Shown in pieces: positions 9,691 to 21,700 of a DNA stretch of 64,000 nucleotides. The notes under the pieces were generated by a model. The model was not told the DNA's origin. It worked only from the letters and a program-made list of their open reading frames with translations, and made no database searches. The stretch is taken from contig NC_071350.1 of the NCBI RefSeq assembly GCF_027744825.2, forward strand, positions 1,674,001 through 1,738,000. Direction: 5' to 3'. The stretch comes from Synchiropus splendidus (Eukaryota > Chordata > Actinopteri > Syngnathiformes > Callionymidae). The position numbers were made by a program, and so were the translations under genes. The stretch's first letter is position 1. Every line of letters starts with the position of its first letter.

Positions 9691-10484
9691 AAATTTTTGC
9701 CTCCCAATATAGCAGAAAGGGTCTTTCGAGTAGATGCACATCAAATTTAAGCTGTCTGAAGTGTTTTTCCAAAGTTATCAACATTTTTATGTTTGACGTT
9801 CCGGAACCCACCTTATCTCAGGCTGAAAACGTGTTTTCTACTTTGAGCTATATCTTTGCAGGGAAGCTTCAGAACATTACATTTTCACATCCCACGATAG
9901 CAGAAAGGGTCTTTCTAGTAGTTGCACATCAAATCTAAGCTGTCTGAAGTGTTTTTCCAAAGTTATCAACATTTTTATGTTTGGCGTTCCGGAACCCACC
10001 TTATCTCCGGCTGAAAACGCGTTTTCTGCATTGTGCCATAACTTTGCAGGGAAGCTTCAGAACATGGAATTTTCAAGTCCCACTATAGCAGAAAAGGTCT
10101 TTGTAGTAGTTGCACATCAAATCTAAGCTGTCTGAAGTGTTTTTCCAAAGTTATCAACATTTTTATGTTTGGCGTCCGAAATCGACCTTATCTCAGGCTG
10201 AAAACGCGCTTTACGCAATGTGCCATAATTTTGCATATAGCTTCAGTACGTGAAATTTTCACCTCCCACTATAGCAGAAAGGGTTTTTCTAGTAGTTGCA
10301 GATCAAATCTATGCTTTCTTAAATGTTTTTCGAAAGTTATCAACATTTTTTTGTTTGGCGTTCCGGAACCCACCTTATCTCAGGCTGAAAACGCGTTTTC
10401 TGCATTGTGCCATAACTTTGGAGGGAAGCCTCAGAACATGAAATTTTCACATCCCACCATAGTAGAAAGGGTCTTTCTAGTAGT

Positions 10485-11569
10485 TGCACATCAAATCTAA
10501 GCTTTCTGAAGTGTTTTTCCAAAGTTATCAGCATTTTTATGTTTGGTGTTCGGGAATCGACCTTATCTCAGGCTGAAAATGCGTTTTACGCATTGTGCCA
10601 TAACTTTGCAGGGAAGCTTCAGAACATGAAATTTTCACCTCCCACAATAGCAGAAAGGGTTTTTCTAGTAGTTGCAGATCAAATCTATGCTGACTGAAAT
10701 GTTTTTCCAGAGTAATCAACATTTTTATGTTTGGCGTACCAGAACCCACCTTGTCTCAGGCTGAAAACGTGTTTTCTGCATTGTGCCATAACTTTGCAGG
10801 AAACCCTCAGAACATGATATTTTCACCTCCCAGTATAGTAGAAAGGGTCTTTCTAGTATTTGCACATCATATCTAAGCTGTCTGAAGTGTTTTTCCAAAG
10901 TTATCAACATTTTTATGTTTGTTGTTCCGGAATCGACCTTATCTCAGGCTGAAAACGCGTTTTACACATTGTGCCATAACTTTGCAGAGAAGCTACAGAA
11001 CATGAAATTTTCAACTCCCACTATAGCCGAAAGGGTCTTTCTATTAGTTGCACATCAAATCTAAGCTTTCTGAAGTGTTTTTCCAAAGTTATCAGCATTT
11101 TTATGTTTGGTGTTCGGGAATCGACCTTATCTCAGGCTGAAAATGCGTTTTACGCATTGTGCCATAACTTTGCAGGGAAGCTTCAGAACATGAAATTTTC
11201 ACCTCCCACAATAGCAGAAAGGGTTTTTCTAGTAGTTGCAGATCAAATCTATGCTGACTGAAATGTTTTTCCATAGTAATCAACATTTTTATGTTTGGCG
11301 TACCAGAACCCACCTTGTCTCAGGCTGAAAACGTGTTTTCTGCATTGTGCCATAACTTTGCAGGAAACCCTCAGAACATGATATTTTCACCTCCCAGTAT
11401 AGTAGAAAGGGTCTTTCTAGTATTTGCACATCATATCTAAGCTGTCTGAAGTGTTTTTCCAAAGTTATCAACATTTTTATGTTTGTTGTTCCGGAATCGA
11501 CCTTATCTCAGGCTGAAAACGCGTTTTACACATTGTGCCATAACTTTGCAGAGAAGCTACAGAACATGA
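10485..11569. repeat. Tandem duplication of a 564-bp trimer
   Basis: About 10485-11005 and 11049-11569 are nearly identical at an offset of exactly 564 bp (3 x 188). They share private variants such as TTATCAGCATTTTTATG, GGTGTTCGGGAATCG, ATGCTGACTGAAATG, GTAATCAACA and TTTGTTGTTCCGG. The copies diverge at about 11570 (GAAATTTTCAACTCC versus GATATTTTCACCTCC). Confidence 0.85.
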
Positions 11570-13689
11570 TATTTTCACCTCCCAGTATAGTAGAAAGGGT
11601 CTTTCTAGTATTTGCACATCAAATCTAAGTTGTCTGAAGTGTTTTTCCAAAGTTATCAACATTTTTATGTTTGGCGTTTCGGAACCCACCTCAAATCAGG
11701 CTGAAAACGCGTTTTCTGCTTTGTGCCATAACTTTGCATAAAGCTTCAGAACATGAAATTTTCACCTGCCGCTATAATAGAAAGGGTCTTTCTAGTAGTT
11801 GCACATCAAATCTAAGCTGTCTGAAGTGTTTTTCGAAAGTTATCAACATTTTTATGTTTGGCGTTCCGGAATCGACCTAATCTCAGGATGAAAATGCATT
11901 TTCTGCATTGTCCCATAACTTTCCAGGGAAGCTTCAGAACATGAAATTTTGACCTCCCACTATAGCAGAAAGGGTCTTTCTAGTAGTTGCACATCAAATC
12001 TAAGCTGTCTGAAGTGTTTTTCCAAAGTTATCAACATTTTTATGTTTGGCGTTCCGGAATCGACCTTATCTCAGGATGAAAACGCATTTTCTGCATTGTG
12101 CCATAACTTTGCAGGGAAGCTTCAGAACATAAAATTTTCACCTCCCACAATAGCAGAAAGGGTCTTTCTAGTAGTTGCACATCAAATCTAAGCTGTCTGA
12201 AGTGTATTTCAAAAGTTATTAACTTTTTTATGTTTCGCGTTCCGGAATCGACCTTATGTCAGGCTGAAAACGCGTTTTACGCATTGTGCCATAACCTTGC
12301 AGGGAAGCTTCAGAACATGAAATTTTCACTTCCCACTTTAGCAGAAAGGGTCTTTCTAGTAGTTTCACGTGAAATCTAAGGTGTCTGAAGTGTTTTTCCA
12401 AAGTTATCAACATTTTTATGTTTGGCGTTCCGGAATCAACTTTATCTCAGGCTGAAAACGTGTTTTCCGCATTGTGCCATAACTTTGCAAGGAAGCTTCA
12501 GAACATGAAATTTTGAACTTCCACTAAAGCAGAAAAGGTCTTTCTGGTAGTTGCGCATCAAATCTAAGCTGTCTCAAGTGTTTTTCGAAAGTTATCAACA
12601 TTTTTACGTATGGCGTTTGGAACCCACCTTATCTCAGGCTGAAAACGCGTTTTCTGCATTGTGCCATAACTTCTCAGGGAAGCTTCAGAACATGAAATGT
12701 TCACCTCCCACTATAGCAGAAAGGTTCTTTCTGGAAGTTGCACATCAAATCTAAGCTGTCTGAAGTGTTTTTCCAAAGTTATCAACATTTTTATGTTTGG
12801 CGTTCCGGAATCAACCTTATCTCAGGCTGAAAACGCATTTTCTGCATTGTGCCATAACTTTGCAAGGAAGCTTGAGAACATGAAATTTTCACCTCCCACT
12901 ATAGCAGAAAGGGTCTTTCTAGTAGTTGCACATTAAATCTAAGCTGTCTGAAGTGTTTTTTCCAAAGTTATCAACATTTTTACGTATGGCGTTTGGGAAC
13001 CCACCTTATCTCAGGCTGAAAACGCGTTTTCTGCATTGTGCCATAACTTCTCAGGGTAGCTTCAGAACATGAAATGTTCACCTCCCACTATAGCAGAAAG
13101 GTTCTTTCTAGTAGTTGCACATCAAATCTAAGCTGTCTGAAGTGTTTTTCCAAAGTTATCAACATTTTTATGTTTGGCGTTCCGGAATCAACCTTATCTC
13201 AGGCTGAAAACGCATTTTCTGCATTGTGCCATAACTTTGCAAGGAAAGCTTCAGAACATGAAATTTTCACCTCCCACTATAGCAGAAAGGGTCTTTCTAG
13301 TAGTTGCACATCAAATCTAAGCTGTCTGAAGTGTTTTTCGAAAGTTATCAACATTTTTATGTTTGGCGTTCCAGAATCGACCTTATCTCAGGCTGAATAC
13401 GCGTTTTTTGCATTGTGCCATAACTTTGCAGGGAAGCTTCAGAACATGAAATTTTCACCTCCCACTATAGCAGAAAGGTTCTTTCTAGTCGTTGTACATC
13501 AAATCTAAGCTGTCTGAAGTGTTTTTCCAAAGTTATCAACATTTTTACGTTTGGCGTTCCGGAACCCACCTTATCTCAGGCTGAAAACGCATTTTCTTCA
13601 TCGTGCCATCACTTTGCAAGGAAGCTTCAGAACATGAAATTTTCACCTCCCACTATAGCAGAAAGGGTCTTTCTAGTAGTTGCACATCA

Positions 13690-16600
13690 AATCTAAGCTG
13701 TCTGAAGTGTTTTTCCAAAGTTATCAACATTTTTATGTTTGGCGTTCCGGAATCGACCTCATCTCAGGCTGAAAACGCGTTTTACGCATTGTGCCATAAC
13801 TTTGCAGGGAAGCTTCAGAAAATGAAATTTACAAATCCCACTGTAACAGACAGGGTCTTTCTAGTAGTTGCAGATAAAATCTAAGTTGTCTGAAGTGTTT
13901 TTCGAAAGCTATCAACATTTTTATGTTTGGCGTTCCGGAAACGACCTTATCTCGGGCTGAAAACGCGTTTTCTGCATTGTGCCATAACTTTGCAGGAAAG
14001 CATCAGAACATGAAATTTTCACCTCCCACTATAGCAGAAAGGTTCTTTCTAGTCGTTGTACATCAAATCTAAGCTGTCTGAAGTGTTTTTCCAAAGTTAT
14101 CAACATTTTTACGTTTGGCGTTCCGGAACCCACCTTATCTCAGGCTGAAAACGCGTTTTCTGCATTGTGCCATAACTTCTCAGGGAAGTTTCCAAACATG
14201 AAATTTTCACCTCCCTCTATACCAGAAAGGGTCTTTCTAGTAGTTGCTCATCAAATCTAAGCCGTCTGAAGTGTTTTTCCAAAGTTATCAACATTTTTAT
14301 GTTTGGTGTTCCGGAATCGACCTAATCTCAGCATGAAAATGCGTTTTGTGCATTGTCCCATAACTTTGCAGGGAAACATCAGAACATGAAATTTTGACCT
14401 CCCACTATAGCAGAAAGGGTCGTTCTCGTAGTTGCACATCAAATCTAAGCTGTCTGAAGTGTTTTTCCAAAGTTATCAACATTTTTATGTTTGGCGTTCC
14501 AGAATCGACCTTATCTCAGGCTGAAAACGTGTTTTACGCATTGTGCCATAACTTTGAAGGAAAGCTTCAGAACATGAAAGTTTCACCTACCACTATAGCA
14601 GAAAATGTCTTTCTAGTAGTTGCACATCAAATATAAGCTGTCTGAAGTGTTTTTCCAAAGTTATCAACATTTTTATGTTTGGCGTTCCGGAATCGACCTT
14701 ATCTCACGATGAAAAATCGTTTTCTGCATTGTCCCATAACTTTCCAGGGAAGCTTCAGAACATGAAATTTTGACCTCCCACTATAGCAGAAAGGGTCTTT
14801 CTAGTAGTTGCACATCAAATCTAAGCTGTCTGAAGTGTTTTTCGAAAGTTATCAACATTTTTACGTTTGGCGTTCCGGAACCCACCTTATCTCAGGCTGA
14901 AATCGCGTTTTCTGCATTGTGCCATAACTTTGCAGGGAACCTTTAGAACATGAAAGTTTCACCTCCCACTATAGCAGAAAGGGTCTTTCTAGTAGTTGCA
15001 CATCAAATCTAAGCTGTCTGAAGTGTTGTTCCAAAGTTATCAACATTTTCACGTTTGGCGTTTCGGAAACCACCTCATATCAGGCTGAAAATGGGTTTTC
15101 TGCACTGTGCCATAACTTCTCAGGGAAGCTTGAGAACATGAAATGTTCACCTCCCACTATAGCAGAAATGGTCTTTCTAGTAGTTGCACATCAAATCTAA
15201 GCTGTCTGAAGTGTTTTTCCATAGTTATCAACATTTTCATGTTTGGCGTTCCGGAAACGACCTTATCTCGGGCTGAAAACGCGTTTTCTGCATTGTGCCA
15301 TAACTTTGCAGGAAAGCTTCAGAACATGAAATTTTCACCTCCCACTATAGCAGAAAGGGTCTTTCTAGTAGTTGCACATCAAATCTAAGCTGTCTGAAGT
15401 GTTTTTCGAAAGTTATCAACATTTTTATGTTTGGCGTTCCAGAATCGACCTTATCTCAGGCTGAATACGCGTTTTCTGCATTGTGCCATAACTTTGCAGG
15501 GAAGCTTCAGAACATGAAATTTTCACCTCCCACTATAGCAGAAAGGTTCTTTCTAGTCGTTGTACATCAAATCTAAGCTGTCTGAAGTGTTTTTCCAAAG
15601 TTATCAACATTTTTACGTTTGGCGTTCCGGAACCCACCTTATCTCAGGCTGAAAACGCGTTTTCTGCATTGTGCCATAACTTCTCAGGGAAGTTTCCGAA
15701 CATGAAATTTTCACCTCCCTCTATACCAGAAAGGGTATTTCTAGTAGTTGCTCATCAAATCTAAGCCGTCTGAAGTGTTTTTCCAAAGTTATCAACATTT
15801 TTATGTTTGGTGTTCCGGAATCGACCTAATCTCAGCATGAAAATGCGTTTTCTGCATTGTCCTATAACTTTGCAGGGAAACATCAGAACATGAAATTTTG
15901 ACCTCCCACTATAGCAGAAAGGGTATTTCTAGTAGTTGCTCATCAAATCTAAGCTGTCTGAAGTGTTTTTCCAAAGTCATCAACATTTTTATGTTTGGCC
16001 TTCCGGAACCCACCTTACCTCAGGCTGAAAACGCGTTTTCTGCATTGATCCTCAACTTTGCAGGGAAGCTTTAGAACATGAAATTTTAACCTCCCACTGT
16101 AGCAGAAAGGGTATTTCTAGTAGTTGCACATCAAATCTAAGTTGTCTGAAGTGTTTTTCGAAAGCTATCAACATTTTTTAGGTTGGCGTTCCAGAAACGA
16201 CATTATCTCGGGCTGAAAACGCGTTTTCTGCATTGTGCCATAAATTTGCAGGGAAGCTTGAGAACACGAAATATTCACCTCCCACTATAGCAGAAAGGGT
16301 CTTTCTAGTAGTTGCACATCAAATCTCAGCTGTCTGAAGTGTTGTTCCAAAGTTATCAACATTTTTATGTTTGGCGTTCCGGAACCCACCTTATCTCAGG
16401 CTGAAAACGCGTTGTCTGCATTGTGCCATAACTTTGCATGGAAGCTTCCGAACATGAAATTTTAACCACCCACTATAGCAGAAAGGGTCTTTCTAGTAGT
16501 TGCACATCAAATCTAAGCTGTCTGAAGTGTTTTTCCAAAGTTATCAAAATTTTTATGTTTGGCGTTCCGGAATCGACCTCATCTCAGGCTGAAAACGCGT

Positions 16601-18753
16601 TTTACGCATTGTGCCATAACTTTGCAGGGAAGCTTCAGAAAATGAAATTTACAAATCCCACTGTAACAGACAGGGTCTTTCTAGTAGTTGCAGATCAAAT
16701 CTAAGTTGTCTGAAGTGTTTTTCGAAAGCTATCAACATTTTTATGTTTGGCGTTCCGGAAACGACCTTATCTCGGGCTGAAAACGCGTTTTCTGCATTGT
16801 GCCATAACTTTGCAGCAAAGCATCAGAACATGAAATTTTCACCTCCCACTATAGCAGAAAGGTTCTTTCTAGTCGTTGTACATCAAATCTAAGCTGTCTG
16901 AAGTGTTTTTCCAAAGTTATCAACATTTTTACGTTTGGCGTTCCGGAACCCACCTTATCTCAGGCTGAAAACGCGTTTTCTGCATTGTGCCATAACTTCT
17001 CAGGGAAGTTTCCAAACATGAAATTTTCACCTCCCTCTATACCAGAAAGGGTCTTTCTAGTAGTTGCTCATCAAATCTAAGCCGTCTGAAGTGTTTTTCC
17101 AAAGTTATCAACATTTTTATGTTTGGTGTTCCGGAATCGACCTAATCTCAGCATGAAAATGCGTTTTCTGCATTGTCCCATAACTTTGCAGGGAAACATC
17201 AGAACATGAAATTTTGACCTCCCACTATAGCAGAAAGGGTCGTTCTCGTAGTTGCACATCAAATCTAAGCTGTCTGAAGTGTTTTTCCAAAGTTATCAAC
17301 ATTTTTACGTTTGGCGTTCCGGAACCCACCTTATCTCAGGCTGAAATCGCGTTTTCTGCATTGTGCCATAACTTTGCAGGGAACCTTTAGAACATGAAAG
17401 TTTCACCTCCCACTATAGCAGAAAGGGTCTTTCTAGTAGTTGCACATCAAATCTAAGCTGTCTGAAGTGTTGTTCCAAAGTTATCAACATTTTCACGTTT
17501 GGCGTTTCGGAAACCACCTCATATCAGGCTGAAAATGCGTTTTCTGCACTGTGCCATAACTTCTCAGGGAAGCTTGAGAACATGAAATGTTCACCTCCCA
17601 CTATAGCAGAAATGGTCTTTCTAGTAGTTGCACATCAAATCTAAGCTGTCTGAAGTGTTTTTCCATAGTTATCAACATTTTCATGTCTGGCGTCCCGGAA
17701 TCGACCTTATCTCAGGCTGAAAACACGTTTTACGCATTGTGCCATAACTTTGCAGGGAAGTTTCAGAACATGAAATTTACAATTCCCACTGTAACAGACA
17801 GGGTCTTTCTAGTAGTTGCACATCAAATCTAAGCTGTCTGAAGTGTTTTTCGAAAGTTATCAACATTTTTATGTTTGGCGTTCCGGAAACGACCTTATCT
17901 CAGGCTGAAAACGCGTTTTCTGCATTGTGCCATAACTTTGCAGGAAAGCTTCAGAACATGAAATTTTCACCTCCCACTATAGCAGAAAGGGTCTCTCTAG
18001 TAGTTGCACATCAAATCTAAGCTGTCTGAAGTGTTTTTCGAAAGTTATCAACATTTTTATGTTTGGCGTTCCAGAACCCACCTTATCTCAGGCTGAAAAC
18101 GCGTTTTCTGCATTGTGCCATAACTTCTCAGGGAAGTTTCCGAACATGAAATTTTCACCTCCCTCTATACCAGAAAGGGTATTTCTAGTAGTTGCTCATC
18201 AAATCTAAGCCGTCTGAAGTGTTTTTCCAAAGTTATCAACATTTTTATGTTTGGTGTTCCGGAATCGACCTAATCTCAGCATGAAAATGCGTTTTCTGCA
18301 TTGTCCCATAACTTTGCAGGGAAACATCAGAACATGAAATTTTGACCTCCCACTATAGCAGAAAGGGTGTTTCTAGTAGTTGCTCATCAAATCTAAGCTG
18401 TCTGAAGTGTTTTTCCAAAGTCATCAACATTTTTATGTTTGGCCTTCCGGAACCCACCTTACCTCAGGCTGAAAACGCGTTTTCTGCATTGATCCTCAAC
18501 TTTGCAGGGAAGCTTTAGAACATGAAATTTTCACCTCCCACTGTAGCAGAAAGGGTATTTCTAGTAGTTGCACATCAAATCTAAGTTGTCTGAAGTGTTT
18601 TTCGAAAGCTATCAACATTTTTTAGGTTGGCGTTCCAGAAACGACCTTATCTCGGGCTGAAAACGCGTTTTCTGCATTGTGCCATAAATTTGCAGGGAAG
18701 CTTGAGAACACGAAATATTCACCTCCCACTATAGCAGAAAGGGTCTTTCTAGT
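13690..18753. repeat. Large segmental duplication (15 monomers, later shortened)
   Basis: About 13690-14460 recurs at 16510-17280 (offset 2,820 = 15 x 188), marked by GAAATTTACAAATCCC and TCTATACCAGAAAGGG. From about 14863 the match continues at offset 2,444 (13 x 188) to 17684. A further stretch, about 15640-16310, recurs at 18083-18753 with offset 2,443, marked by TTGAGAACACGAAATATTC. The offset step of two monomers means two whole units were lost or gained after the duplication. Confidence 0.8.
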
Positions 18754-21700
18754 CGTTGCGCATCAAAACTAAGCTGTCTGAAGTGTTTTTCCAAAGTTAT
18801 CTACATTTTTATGTTTGGCGTTCCGGAACCCACCTTATCTCAGGCTGAAAACGCGTTTTCTGCATTGTGCCATAACTTTGCAGGGACGCTTCAGAACATG
18901 AAATTTTAACCTCCCATTGTAGCAGAAAGGGTCTTTCTAGTAGTTGCACATCAAATCTAAGCTGTCTGAAGTGTTTTTCCAAAGTTATCAACATTTTTAT
19001 GTTTGAAGTTCCGGAACCCACCTTATGTCAGGCTGAAAACGCGTCTTCTGCATTGTTCCTTAACTTTGCAGGGAAGCTTCAGAACATGAAAGTTTCACCT
19101 CCCACTATGGCAGAAAGTGTCTTTCTAGTAGTTACACAACAAATCTAAGCTGTCTGAAGTGTTTTTCCAAAGTTATAAACATTTTTGTGTTTGGCGTTCC
19201 GGGACCCACCTTATCTCAGGCTGAAAACGCGTTTTCTGCATTGTGCCATAACATTTAAGGAAAGCTTCAGAACATGAAAGTTTCACCTCCCACTACAGCA
19301 GAAAGGGTCTTTCTAGTAGTTACACATCTAATCTAAGCTGTCTGAAGTGTTTTTCCAAAGTTATCAACATTTTTATGTTTGGCGTTCCGGAACCCACCTT
19401 ATCTCAGGTTGAAAACGCGTTTTCTGCATTGTGCCATAACTTTGCAGGGAAGCTTCAGAACGTGAAATTTTAACCTCCCACTGTAGCAGAAAGGTTCTTT
19501 CTAGTAGTTGCACACCAAATCTAAGCTGCATGAAGTGTTTTTCCAAAGTTATCAACATTTTTATGTTTAGCGTTCCGGAACCCACCTTATCTCAGGCTAA
19601 AAACGCGTTTTCTGCATTGTGCCATAACTTTGAAGGAAAGCTTCAGTACATGAAAGTTTCACCTACCACTATAGCAGAAATTGTCTTTCTAGTAGTTGCA
19701 CATCAAATCTAAGCTGTCTGAAGTGTTTTTCCAAAGTTATCAACATTTTTGTGTTTGGCGTTCCAGAACCCACCTTATGTCAGGCTGAAAACACGTTTTC
19801 TGCATTGTTCCTTAACTTTGCAGGGAAGCTTCAGAACATGAAATTTTTACCTCCCACTGTAGCGGAAAGGGTCTTTCTAGTAGTTGCACATCAAATCTAA
19901 GCTGTTTGAAGTGGTTTTCCAAAGTTATCAACATTTTTATGTTTGGCGTTCCAGAATCCACTTTATCTCAGGCTGAAAACGCGTCTTCTGCATTGTTCCT
20001 TAACTTTGCAGGGAAGCTTCAGAACATGAAATTTTCAACTCCCTCTATAACAGACAGGGTCTTTGGAGTAGTTGCATATCAAATCTAAGCTGTCTGAAGT
20101 GTTTTTCGAAAGTTATCAACATTTTTATGTTTGGCGTTCCGGAACCCACCTTGTCTCAGGCTGAAAACGCGTTTTCTGCATTGTGCCATAACTTTGAAGG
20201 AAAGCTTCAGAACATGAAAGTTTCACCTCCCACTATGGCAGAAAGTGTCTTTCTAGTAGTTACACAACAAATCTAAGCTGTCTGAAGTGTTTTTCCAAAG
20301 TTATAAACATTTTTGTGTTTGGCGTTCCGGGACCCACCTTATCTCAGGCTGAAAACGCGTTTTCTGCATTGTGCCATAACATTTAAGGAAAGCTTCAGAA
20401 CATGAAAGTTTCACCTCCCACTACAGCAGAAAGGTTCTTTCTAGTCGTTGTACATCAAATCTAAGCTGTCTGAAGTGTTTTTCCAAAGTTATCAACATTT
20501 TTACGTTTGGCGTTCCGGAACCCACCTTATCTCAGGCTGAAAACGCGTTTTCTGCATTGTGCCATAACTTCTCAGGGAAGTTTCCGAACATGAAATTTTC
20601 ACCTCCCTCTATACCAGAAAGGGTCTTTCTCGTAGTTGCTCATCAAATCTAAGCCGTCTGAAGTGTTTTTCCAAAGTTATCAACATTTTTATGTTTGGTG
20701 TTCCGGAATCGACCTAATCTCAGCATGAAAATGCGTTTTCTGCATTGTCCCATAACTTTGCAGGGAAACATCAGAACATGAAATTTTGACCTCCCACTAT
20801 AGCAGAAAGGGTCTTTCTAGTAGTTGCACATCAAATCTAAGCTGTCTGAAGTGTTTTTCCAAAGTTATCAACATTTTTATGTTTGGCGTTCCAGAATCGA
20901 CCTCATCTCAGGCTGAAAACGCGTTTTGTGCATTGTGCCATAACTTCTCAGGGAAGCTTCAGAACATGAAATGTTCTCCTCCCACTATAACAGAAAGGGT
21001 CTTTCTAGTAGTTGCACATCAAATCTAAGCTGTCTGAAGTGTTTTTCCAAAGTTATCAACATTTTTATGTTTGGCGTTCCGGAACCCACCTTATCTCAGC
21101 CTGAAAACGCGTTTTCTGCATTGTGCCATAACTTTGCAGGGAAGCTTCAGAACATGAAATTTTAACCTCCCACTATTGCAGAAAGTGTCTTTGTAGTAGT
21201 TGCACATCAAATCTAAGCTGTCTGAAGTGTTTTTCGAAAGTTATCAACATTTTTATGTTTGGCGTTCCGGAACCCACCTTGTCTCAGGCTGAAAACGCGT
21301 TTTCTGCGTTGTGCCATAACTTTGAAGGAAAGCTTCAGAACATGAAAGTTTCACCTCCCACTATGGCAGAAAGTGTCTTTCTAGTAGTTACACAACAAAT
21401 CTAAGCTGTCTGAAGTGTTTTTCCAAAGTTATAAACATTTTTGTGTTTGGCGTTCCGGAACCCACCTTATCTCAGGTTGAAAACGCGTTTTCTGCATTGT
21501 GCCATAACTTTGCAGGGAAGCTTCAGAACATGAAATTTTAACCTCCCACTGTAGCAGAAAGGTTCTTTCTAGTAGTTGCACATCAAATCTAAGCTGCCTG
21601 AAGTGTTTTTCCAAAGTTATCAACATTTTTATGTTTAGCGTTCCGGAACCCACCTTATCTCAGGCTGAAAACGAGTTTTCTGCATTGTGCCATAACTTTG

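Noticed and set aside
13074..13508. A 144-codon plus-strand open frame, the longest in the satellite
   Set aside because: It is two monomer-length frames joined because one monomer has an extra A (GCAAGGAAAGC), making a 189-bp unit that restores the reading phase. The protein is the same translated satellite found at dozens of other sites, so it is not a gene.
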